NCBI GenBank assembly: GCA_035048815.1
Contig: JAUCBN010000001.1
Span: 15,825,001-15,889,000, forward strand
Origin: Abelmoschus esculentus
Taxonomy: Eukaryota; Streptophyta; Magnoliopsida; Malvales; Malvaceae
DNA: 64,000 bases
Direction: 5' to 3'
In this document: in pieces, positions 11,851 to 22,035 of the stretch
How positions within the stretch are numbered: position 1 is the stretch's first letter
How the letters are laid out: each line of letters opens with the position of its first letter
Notes under the pieces: generated by a model
Database searches by the model: none
Seen by the model: the letters and a program-made list of their open reading frames with translations, nothing else
What the model was told of the DNA's origin: nothing
Program-made: the position numbers and the translations under genes

Positions 11851-12740
11851 ATAATCATTATGAATTTTCTGTTATTTCTCATATAATTTCTTGTTTCCTT
11901 TTATATATTTTGTTGCTTACTGCTTGCCCCTAAATTAAGCTTTGAGGATAATGCTTGGTTTGAGTTTGGGGGTGTAGAGCCACTGCCGAGGCAATCCACT
12001 GTCGAGGCCTTGCCATGAAAAGAGAGGTTTTAGTGATAAATTTTTTCTTATATCCACCACTTCACTTGAAATTGTTGCACATACTCTTGCACTGCCCATT
12101 ATCAGTATTGTTTTAGTTATTCTTTAAGTCAATAAAAAATTTTCTCCTTACCATAGTTAGGTTCTGTTTTGAAGGCTTAATTCTAGGATACTTAAGTAGA
12201 AAAACTTAGAAGCTTACTATAAGGTTGAACTTAAAAACACTTTTGAGACTTGTTTGTCTATAGGAATTTTTTTAATGAACTTAGGTGATAAAGACTTAGA
12301 TCTTTGGAAAAGTGACTAGAGGTGCCTATAACCGGTTCTAGGAAATACTCTTCTTCATGCTAGAGGTGCCCGAAATTGGCTCTAGTATCTTTAAAGAATA
12401 GCAAAAGAAATAAGAAAATAAGAAGGAGAAAACACAATACTTGAGGTACCCGAAATTGGCTCAAGGAATTGTTATCTTAAGAAGAGTACATTAAATCCAA
12501 TTCTATTTATCTTGAACTTAGAGTTTATAAAAGAAGGCCTTTAATCAAACTTGTCCACAAAAATACACACTCACAAAACCTTATAGTTTGTCTTCTAGGT
12601 ACACCCTTAAGTAATCAAAAGGTTAAGTCTAATGAATAGAAATAGTTATGGTAGGGAGAATAAATGGAAACATAAGACCAAAAGATAATAGAATTTGACA
12701 AATTGATAGTTTGTATTGCTTGAGGACAAACAATAGTTCT
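11851..12740 (+). other. Non-coding 3' region of the Athila-type element, with three hairpins
   Basis: No gene is visible. Three 26-nt imperfect copies at 12316-12341, 12360-12385 and 12440-12465 can each fold into a hairpin. Stems are CTAGA/TCTAG, CTAGAG/CTCTAG and CTTGAG/CTCAAG, so paired positions change together. CC/GG forms an inner pair in each. TGCCGAGGCA motifs lie near 11983. Confidence 0.65.
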
Positions 12741-12750
12741 AGTTTGGGGG
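12741..12750 (+). promoter_or_regulatory. Polypurine tract
   Basis: AGTTTGGGGG followed by TGTGATAAGT: a purine tract directly before the LTR start, the plus-strand priming site of the Athila-type element. Confidence 0.75.
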
Positions 12751-12752
12751 TG

Positions 12753-14067
12753 TGATAAGTACTCAACTCACTATCACTTTCTACGCTTTTCATGGGTACT
12801 TATCATCAATTCTACACCTACTTGAACTAATGTATATACTTAATATGATATATTTAGGGATTATGCTATTAAAGATAATATTTGTAGAAAAGACATACTT
12901 TACTGTATTTTTATGTCTGTGTAGGAACAAGTATTGTCACGACAGTAACTTGAGGCCGAGGCAGGACCTAATACCGAGGCAGTAGAGGATAAATAGCAAT
13001 ATGGTAGGCAAACTGAGGAGAAAAATGAGGAGAACGTTACTGGACAAGAAGCCTAAGGATCGGAGCTGAACAACACGAGGAATGCCCAAGGACAAGGTCA
13101 CGCGGGAAGAAGCCTTCTAGAAGAATTAAACATGGAAATATTTAACCTATGTACATAACTTGTTCCCTACTCCAAGTTCTACTCTATTTAGGAAAGGTTT
13201 GCCCTAGGCCAAGCCTATATAAGGCATAGCTGTCCAAGGGATTAAGAGAGACGAATTTGAGAGAGTTCACCCTAGGAATAATTCTTCCCATTATATTCTA
13301 AGTTTTTTTAGGGTTTAAGTGATAATTGTTGAGTGTTAGTGAGAGGAGATTGTTTTTTTTTCTTGTTTCAATGCAATAAAATATCAAAGTTTGTTTACTC
13401 TTTTCCATTCTTTATTCTTACATCCAAGCTCGGGAGAGAAGTTTGTAAGTAATTTATTTGTCTAGACTCGGGAGAGTTAGACTCATGAAAGGAGTAAGTA
13501 CGATATTTGACTTAAATTGGAAAATACTAACTTGGCCTAGGGATAGGTTGGAGTTTCAACGGCTAAAAGAAGTGTGAGATTAGTTGTTGGTTATAATTAA
13601 TTAACGCTGAGAGGTATCATCAAGGATTAATCATCAACAGTGTTTCAACTTAGGGATAAGCACAGCCGTCAAAGGACACTTTACCAAACTTTGGTAAATC
13701 TGCCCAAGAGCAAGGGATTACCACGGCAGAGAACACTACCGCTGCCGAAGACAGTAATCTTCAGTACTGCCGAGGCAGTGTAATGCAATTTCATTGGAAA
13801 AAACAGATCAATCAAATCCACTATATAACACAACTGGATCCTGTCCTTTTTCTCAATTTGATCTCCTCTTTTATTTAGTTTTCCTTAATTGCTTTATTTA
13901 GTCATAAACTCATCTACTTGTGTTTTTATTTATTTTTAAAGAATAAGAAGATCGAATAGGACATATTCAGTACACCAATCCCTATGGAGATGATACTCGA
14001 TAATACTTATCACTTATTACTTGCGATGTGTTCACTTGCACTAATTGCGCATATTTGGCACACATCA
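12753..14067 (+). repeat. Athila-type LTR, full length (about 1315 bp)
   Basis: TGATAAGT to CACATCA. It contains TATATAAG at about 13216-13223, AATAAA at about 13375 and a perfect ACTGCC-GA-GGCAGT hairpin at 13766-13779. A polypurine tract precedes it and a primer-binding site follows it, so it acts both as 3' LTR of the left unit and as 5' LTR of a second, truncated unit: a tandem LTR-internal-LTR-internal array. Confidence 0.9.
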
Positions 14068-14073
14068 AGTTTT

Positions 14074-14092
14074 TGGCGTCGTTGCTGGGGAT
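14074..14092 (+). promoter_or_regulatory. Second tRNA-Asp primer-binding site
   Basis: TGGCGTCGTTGCTGGGGAT, 6 nt after the LTR end. It matches the tRNA-Asp complement with two changes, different from the change in the copy at 2250. Confidence 0.82.
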
Positions 14093-14173
14093 TGACAACA
14101 AAATTTTATTTTCTTTATTTTCTTGTTCTTTTAGTTATTTTAATTTTTATTTTATTTGGTTTATTTTTGGTGT

Positions 14174-15196
14174 ATGACCAGGGCAACCCAACCAATCCAT
14201 TGTACGAGATTGATCCAGAAATCGAACGAATCTTCCAAGGGTTGAGGAGAAAGATCCAAGGAGCCATGACAGTAAATCAAGGAAACCAGAACTGACTTGC
14301 TGGCAATGGAGGCCTTCCACAGCAACCACTGTCACAACCACTGTCGCGACAGCTAACTGTTAGAGATTTTCTGGTGAAAGATCTAAATAGACTGAACCCT
14401 GGAGTTGTTCCACAAGAGATAGAAGTAATCCACTTTAAACTTAAACTTGTGATGTTCAATATGCTTAAAACTATTGGACAATTTAGTGGGTCTGCAACTG
14501 AAGATGCCAGGAAACATCTCAAGTCCTTCATGGAAGTTTATAACTCATTCAAAATTCAAGGAGTCCATGAAGATATCCTGAGATTAAAACTTTTTCCCTA
14601 TTCACTGAGGGATAGGGCCAAGACCTAGTTAAATAGCATTCCAGTAGGATCTATGAGATCTTGGAGTAAACTCTACCAAGAATTCATTATGCGTTTTAAT
14701 CCTACCAACTTATATGATCGAATTCATAATGAAATTACTTCTTTTCGACAGGCTGATGACGAACCTATGTACGAGGCTTGGGATCACTACAGAGAGTTAC
14801 TAAACAAGTCTCAACTACATGGATTTCCAATATGGAAACAAGTGACCATGTTCTACAATGCCACCAATGTCCTAACAAGGATGATGTTAGATGGCTCGGC
14901 AAATGAAACACTTCTTGACAAAGCTCCGGAAGAAGCTATTGAGATTCTAGACAAACTCGCAAGGAACGATTTTCAATTCCCTACTTCTAGGCGAGGAGGA
15001 GTAAGACGCCAAGCCACAGTGAATGAACTAGAAACTACCAACTTGGTAGCAACACAATTGGCCTCTTTAACAAAGATGGTTCAAAATATGCAATTAAAAC
15101 AAAATACTCATGAGGTTAAAGCAATCAATTCTTCTAAGTATATGCAAGATGGTTTAGAATATGCAATTACAGCAAAATACGCACGAGGTCAAAACT
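14174..15196 (+). pseudogene. Second Athila-type gag, truncated
   Basis: Homologous to 2350-3330. A one-base loss right after the ATG (GGGCAACCC against GGGCCAACCC) shifts the start, and a stop lies near 14628. The best stretch is 14653-15146. At 15148-15194 about 47 bp of gag (copy of 15073-15118) is repeated; that second copy then runs straight into an LTR in the opposite orientation, a template-switch-like joint. Confidence 0.82.
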
Positions 15197-15844
15197 TAAT
15201 GCGTGTTAAATATGCGTAATTAGTGCAAGTAAACACGTCACAAGTAATAAGTGATAAGTATTATCGAGTATCGTCTCCACAGGGATTGATATACTTAATA
15301 TTTCCTCTTCGATCTTCTTGTTCTGTAAAAAGAAATAAAAACACAAGTAGATGAGTTTATGACTAAATAAAGCAATTAAGGAAAACTAAATAAAAGAGGA
15401 GATCAAATTGAGAAAGAGGGAAGGATCTAGTTGTGTTGTATAGTGGATTTGATTGATCTGTTTTTTTTAATGCAATTGCATTACACTCCCTCGGCAGTAC
15501 TGCAGATTACTATCTTCGACAGTGGTAGTATTCTCTGTCGCGGTAATCCCTTACTCTTGGGCATATATTGCTATTTATCCTCAGTTTTCCTACAATATTG
15601 CTATTTATCCTCTGTTGCCTCGGCATCAGGTCCTGCATCGGCTTCAAGTTGTTGCCGCGACAATACTTGTTCCTGCACAGACATAAAAATGCAGTAAAGT
15701 ATGCATTTTCTATAAATATTATCTTTAATAGCATAATTACTAAATATATCACATTAAGTATATACATTGGTTCAAATAGGTGTAGAATTGATGATAAGTG
15801 CCCATGAAAAGTGTAGAAAGTAATAGTGAGTTGATCACTTATTA
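15197..15844 (-). repeat. Athila-type LTR, reversed, internally deleted (648 bp)
   Basis: Reads as the reverse complement of the LTR: its 3' end is at 15197 and its 5' end (decayed ACTTATTA) at 15844, touching GAGAA (15845-15849). About 650 bp of the middle is missing. It shares the variant GATCAC next to its start with the LTR at 1114, so these two are each other's closest relatives. Confidence 0.85.
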
Positions 15845-16326
15845 GAGAACGCAAGGGAATGGTGGGAAACAGTTGAGATGGAGTGGTACCTCAATCAGCC
15901 AAGTTGGGATGACTTTTTGGATAAGTTCGAGAAGAAGTATGTGGGCGAGACTCACATCGACCGTTTAAGAGATTAGTTTACCCACCTTGTGCAAGGTAAC
16001 CGTACATTCTTTGAGTACGAGAAGGAGTTCCTACAGTTGAGTAGGTACGAACCAGAGTTGATAGCTATCGAGAATATGAGGAGCAAGAGGTTTCTCATAG
16101 GTTTGGGGAAAGAGATCCGGACCTATCTGACAGCTAACCTACCGGTAGTGTTTTCTGAGTTGACGATTAGTGCTAATGCGATAGAGCAGGTGCAAGGTTT
16201 GATGTATGGTTCAGCAGGAGGTTCAGGAAGTGCTAGTGGAAGGAATCAGTCCTCTAATAGCTCTCACTCTTAGTCTATGAGGGACAGAAATCGTTTGAAC
16301 TAAGGAAGGGGAGGCTCGAATCAGGG
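15845..16326 (+). pseudogene. Gypsy gag C-terminal fragment, unit 0
   Basis: Same gag segment as 638-1113 but on the plus strand and bounded by the same two breakpoints. It has a stop in RLRD*FTH and a later open stretch 15989-16273 (FFEYEKEFLQLSRY). With 638-1113 it forms an inverted pair. Confidence 0.85.
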
Positions 16327-17377
16327 TTTTTTCCAATACAATTGCACTACACTGCCTCGATAGTACTGCAGATTACTTTCTTCGACAGCGGTAGTGTTCT
16401 CTCCCGCGGTAATCCCTTGCTCTTGGGCAGATTTACCAAAGTTTGGCAAAGTGTCCTTTGATGTCTCCGCTTATCCCTAAGCCAAAACATTGTTGATGAT
16501 TAATCCCTGATGATACCTCTCGCCGTTAATTAATTATAACCAACAACAAATCTCACACTTCTTTTAGCCGTTGAAACTCCAACCTATCCCTAGGCCAAGT
16601 TAGTATTTTCCAATCAAGTCAAATATAGTACTTACTCCTTTCGTGAGTCTAACTCTCCTGAGTCTAGACAAATAAATTACTTACAAACTTCTCTCCCGAG
16701 CTTGGATGTAAGAAAAAAGAATGAAAAAGAGTAAGCAAACTTTGATATTTTAATGCATTGAAACAAGAAACAAGATACAATCTCCTTTCACTAATACTCA
16801 ACAACTATCGCTTAAACCCTAAGAAAGCTTAGAATATAATGGGAAAAATTATTTTTAGGGTAAACTCTCTCAAATTCCGCTCTCTTAATCCCTTGGATGG
16901 CTATGCCTTATATAGGCTTGACCTAGGGCAAACCTTTCCTAAATAGAGTAGAACTTGGACTAGGGAACAAGTTATGTACATAGGTTAAATATTTCCAAGT
17001 TTATTTCTTCTAGAAGGCTTCTTCTCGCGTGGTCTTGTCCTTGAGCTTTCTTAATGGTGTTCAGCTCTGATCCTTGGGCTTCTTGTCCAGCAACGTTTTC
17101 CTCATTTTTCTCCTCAGTTTGCCTATAATACTGTTATTTATCCTCTACTGCCTCGGCATCAGGTCCTTCCTCGGTGTAGAGTTGCTGTCACGATAATACT
17201 TGTTCCTACACAAACATAAAAATACAGTAAAGTATGCCTTTTCAACAAATATTATCTTTAATAGCATAATCCCTAAATATATAACATTAAGTATATGCAT
17301 TGGTTCAAGTAGGTGTAGAATTGATGATAAGTTCCCATAAAAAGTGTAGAAAGTAATAGTGAGTTGAGCACTTATTA
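16327..17377 (-). repeat. Athila-type LTR, reversed, lacking its 3' end
   Basis: Mirror image of 1-637 plus the LTR part that would lie left of the window. The TATA box is at about 16907-16916 (reverse). It ends CTTATTA at 17377 against GAGAA. Confidence 0.85.
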
Positions 17378-20300
17378 GAGAACGCAAGAGAATGGTGGGA
17401 AACAGTTGAGATGGAGTCGTACCCCGATCAGCCAAGTTGGGATGACTTTTTGGATGAGCTCGAGAAGAAGTATGTGGGCGAGACTCACATCGACCGTTTG
17501 AGAGATCAGTTCACCTACCTTGTGCAAGGTAACTGTACATTCTTTGAGTACGAGCAGGAGTTCCTACAGCTGAGTAGGTACACACCAGAGTTGATAGCTA
17601 ACGAGAAGATAACGAGCAAGAGGTTTCTTAGAGGTTTGAGGAAAAAGGTCTGAACCTATTTGATAGCTAACCCACCGGTAGTGTTTTTTGAGTTGACAGC
17701 TAGTGCTAAGGCCATAGAGCAGGTGCAAGGTTTGACGTATGGTTCAGAAGGAGGTTCAGGAAATGCTAGTGGAAGGAATCAGTCCTCTATTAGCTCCCAG
17801 ATTCAGTCTATGAGGGATAGAAACCGTTGGAACTAATGAAGTGGAGGCTCGAATTAGGTTTCAAGACCTGATCGTCGGTCAGAGTCTGTTAGCCGTAGGA
17901 GGCCTTCATCATCATCCATGATGAGTCCCGAGAGTTCTCAAGGGAGTGCAGGTATGCTAGTTTGTAATCAGTGTGGTCGTAGACACCATTGTGAGTGTTG
18001 GGGACCGAGTCGAGCTTGTTTTGAGTGTAGATCTCTAGATCATCTTGTGAAAGACTATCCTGTTGCTGCCACCACCGTACCGGTTTAGATACAGAGGACC
18101 TCCTACCCAACTTAGAGGGGTCGAGGGTTCTCTAGGGGTGTGCGAGTCAGACCACCGACCATCAGAATAGAGACACGTTTTAGTCTACCGCTAGAGCACC
18201 AACGAGGCAGTATGCAGTCAAAGCTCAAGAGGAGTGTGAGACCACCGATGTTATCTCAGGTACTTTATCTTTATTGTTTGTACTTATAGTAGCATTAGTG
18301 GACTTGGGGTCTACATATTCCTATATCCATAGTGGGAAATTTGAACTATGGGGTTTATCGGTTGAGGATCTAAAGATAGGGGTTAGAGTGACAAGTCCAT
18401 TGGGTTTGGATGTGATGGTAGATAAGGTGTACCGAAGGTGTCCGATTGAGGTACAAGGTTCAGTCTTCCAGGCAGATCTTATTGTCTTGCCTTTTCAAGA
18501 GCTTGATGCAGTCTTGGGAATGGATTGTTCGTTTGAGCATGATTCTAGCTTAGGTTGTAGAGCTAAGAGTTTGAAGTTGAGAGTTTCTGATGATCTAAGT
18601 TAGTGGTTAGAGGAGGAAGGAATCCTTGTATTCCTAACGTTTCAGCTTAGACGGCACAAAGGTTGATACAACAAGGTTGTGAGGCTTTCTTAGCTCACGT
18701 GATGGATGTGAGTGTTGGGGTTCCAACTTTGTATAGTCTTCAGATAGTTTGCGATTTCACCGATATGTTCCCAGAGGAGTTACCGGGCTTACCACCTGAC
18801 CGAGAGCTTGAGTTCCGTATAGAGGTGTTTCTGGGCACAACATCGTTGTCCATCACTCCTTACCATATGGTGCCGACGAAGATGAGAGAGTTAAAGAACC
18901 AGATCCAAGAGTTGTTAGAAAAGGGTTTTATCCGACCGAGTGTTTCACCTTAGGGTGCACCAGTGTTGTTTGTGAAAAAGAAAGACGAGTCAATGAGGAT
19001 GTGCATTGACTATCGACAGCTCAACAAGGTAACGATCAAGAATCACTACCCTCTTTCGAGGATCGATGATTTGTTTGACCAGTTGAGAGGTGCCTGTATG
19101 TTCTCAAACATAGACTTGAGGTCAGGTTACTACCAGTTGAAGGTTGTTGAGGAAAATGTTCAGAAAACCGCTTTTAGGACGTGGTATGGACACTACGAGT
19201 TTTTAGTAATGCCTTGTAGTCTTACTAATGCTCTGACAACATCATGGATCTCATGAACCTGATCTTTTAGCCTTATCTGGATCAGTTTGTAGTGGAGTTT
19301 ATAGATGAAATCTTGGTTTGCTCTCAGTCAGAAGAAGAGCATGATGAGCATCTTCGGGTTGTGCTTCAGACGTTGAGCGACAAATGTCTGTTTGCCAAGT
19401 TCAGTAAGTGTGAGTTTTGGCTCTCACAGTTTGCATTTTTTGGCCACATCGTGGCAGCCGATGGGATCCGGGTTGATCCTCAAAAGATCCAAGCTATAGT
19501 GGAGTGGAAACCGCCTAGAAATATCTTGAAGGTCCGTAGTTTTCTTGGGCTTGCAGGATATTATCGACGGTTTATGAAAAGATTCTCGATCTTGACATCA
19601 ACGTTGACCAAGTTATTGCAGAAAGGAGTTCCCTTTGTTTGGAATGAGAGGAGACAACAGTATTTTGAGCAGTTAAAGGCTTATCTTACCAAGACACCAG
19701 GGTTAACACAACCGGATTCAGAAAAGGACTATGTTGTGTTCAGTGATGCATGCTTAAATGGTTTAGGGTGTGTTCTTCTGCAAGATGATAAGTTGGTTGT
19801 CTATGCTTCAAGGAAACTTAAGACGCATGAGAAGAACTACCCTACCCATGATCTAGAGCTTGTTGCAGTCATTTTTGCTTTGAAGATATGAAGGCATTAT
19901 CTCTATGGGGAGAAATACTACATCTACACGGATCATAAGAGCTTAAAGTATCTGCTTACTCAAAAGGAGTTGAACTTGAGACAGCGATGTTGGGTAGAGA
20001 TGCTCAAGGACTATGACTTTGTGATCGAGTATCATCCGGGAAAAGCAAATGTGGCGGCGGATGCTTTGAGTAGAAAGTCCATGGCGGACTTGAGAGCTAT
20101 ATTTGCTTGTTTGAGGTTGACAGATGATGGTGGTCTTTTGGCCGAGCTTTGAGTGAAACCTACACTGGTACAAGAGATAAAGAGAACTCAAGTGTTGGAT
20201 GAGAACTTGGTAGCTCAAATAGAGGTAATTCAGAGGGGTGAGAGTATGGATTTTGAGGTACGAGATGGTGGTTACTTGTACTTCAAGGGACGTTTGTGTG

Positions 20301-20780
20301 TTCCTACTTTAGAGGATCTGAGAGATCGTATCATGGGAGAGGCACGTCGTAGCCCTTATACCGTACATCCAGGGAGCAACAAGATTTACCAAGATCTTAG
20401 ATCGTTCTATTAGTGGCCTTGTATGAAAAGATATATCTCAGAGTTTGTGACGAGGTGCTTAGATTGTCAGCAAGTAGAGGCGAAACATCAGGTTCCTTCA
20501 GGTTTGCTTCAGCCTATCCAAATTCTACAATGGAAGTGGGATTGGGTCATCATGGACTTTGTTATAGGGTTACCTTTGACACAAAGGAAGTATGATGTTA
20601 TATGGGTTGTTGTTGATCGGTTAACCAAGTCTACTCACTTCTTGCCTGTACACATAAACTTCAGTTTGGAAAGGTTAGCTCAGTTGTACATCAAGGAGAT
20701 CGTGTGATTTTATGGTGTGCCATCCTCGATCATATCGGATAGGAATCCGCGGTTCACCTCAGGCTTTGGAAAAAGATCCA
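17378..20780 (+). pseudogene. Gypsy gag(C-term)-pol, tandem unit 1, dead
   Basis: Order: capsid C-terminus (17378-17840); zinc-knuckle region (CNQCGRRHHCECW, CFECRSLDHLVKD, about 17945-18060); protease (ALVDLGSTYSYI, Asp codon 18301-18303); RT from about 18720 (motif A NIDLRSGYYQL, Asp 19113-19115); RNase H (VVFSDACLNGLGCVLLQDD); integrase (zinc-finger region, then WDWVIMDFVIGLPLTQ and WVVVDRLTKSTHF). Integrase stops abruptly after DRNPRFTSGF. A one-base loss near 19240 shifts the RT frame. The catalytic F-I-D-D reads F-I-D-E (19298-19309). Further stops occur near 18952, 19888 and 20150. It lacks the gag N-terminus, integrase C-terminus and both proper LTR ends. Confidence 0.9.
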
Positions 20781-22035
20781 TAATGCCTTGGCAGTACTGC
20801 AGATTACTGTTGATGAAACTAAATAAAATAGACTTCCTTTTGTCTTCTTGCTCTGTAAAACAAAAGTAAAAACATAAATAAGTTTGAGCGTTGATGAAAC
20901 TAAATAAAATAAACTAAATAGGGTGAGATCAAATTTGAGAAAGAGGGCAGGATCTAGTTGTGCTGTATAATGGATTTTATTAATCTATTTTTGTCCAATG
21001 CAATTGCACTACACTGCCTCGGCAGTACTGCAGATTACTGTCTTCGACAGCAGTAGTGTTCTCTTCTGCGACAATCCCTTGCTCTTGAGCAGATTTACCA
21101 AAGTTGGGTAAAGTATCCTTTGATTACTCCGCTTATCCATAAGTCGAAACACTTTTGATGATTAATCCTTGTTGATACTTCTCAGCACTAATCAATTATA
21201 ACCAACAACCAATCTCACACTTCTTTTAGCCGTTGAAACTCCAACATATCCCTAGGCCGAGTTAGTATTTTTCAATCAAGTTAAATACCATACTTACTCC
21301 TTTCGTGAGTCTAACTCTCCCGAGTCTAGACAAATAAATTACTTACAAACTTCTCTCTCGAGCCTGGATGTAAGAACAAAGAATGGAAAAGATTAAGCAA
21401 ACTTTGATATTTTATTGCATTGAAATAAGAAACAAGATACAATCTCCTCTCACTAATACTTAACAACTATCACTTAAATCCTAAGAAAGCTTAGAATATA
21501 ATGGGAAGAATTATTCCTAGGGTGAACTCTCTCAAATTCGGCTCTCTTAATCCCTTGGACGGTTATGCCTTATATAGGTTTGGCCTAGGGCAAACCTTTC
21601 TTAAATAGAGTAGAACTTGGAGTAGGGAACAAGTTATGTACATAGGTTAAATATTTCCAAGTTTAATTCTTCTAGAAGGCTTCTTCCCGCGTGGCCTTGT
21701 CCTTGATCTTTCCTCGTGTTGTTCAGCTCCGATCCTTGGGCTTCTTGTCCAGCAACGTTCTCCTCATTTTTCTCCTAAGTTTGCCTACCATATTGCTATT
21801 TATCCTCTGCTACCTCGGCATCAGGTCCTACCTCAGACTAGAGTTGCTGTCGCAACAATACTTGTTCCTGCACAAACATAAAAATTCAGTAAAGTATACC
21901 TTTTCTACAAATATTATCTTTAATAGCATAATCCCTAAATATATCACATTAAGTATATTGGTTAAAGTAGGTGTAAAATTGATGATAAGTGCCCATAAAA
22001 AGTGTAGAAAGTAATAGTGAGTTGAGCACTTATTA
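20781..22035 (-). repeat. Athila-type LTR variant, reversed (unit 1 right edge)
   Basis: About 1255 bp. The U5 end differs from the 12753 LTR (extra copy of GCAGTACTGCAGATTACTGT at the joint, then GATGAAACTAAATA), and there is no primer-binding site. Ends CTTATTA at 22035 against GAGAA (22036-22040). Confidence 0.85.
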
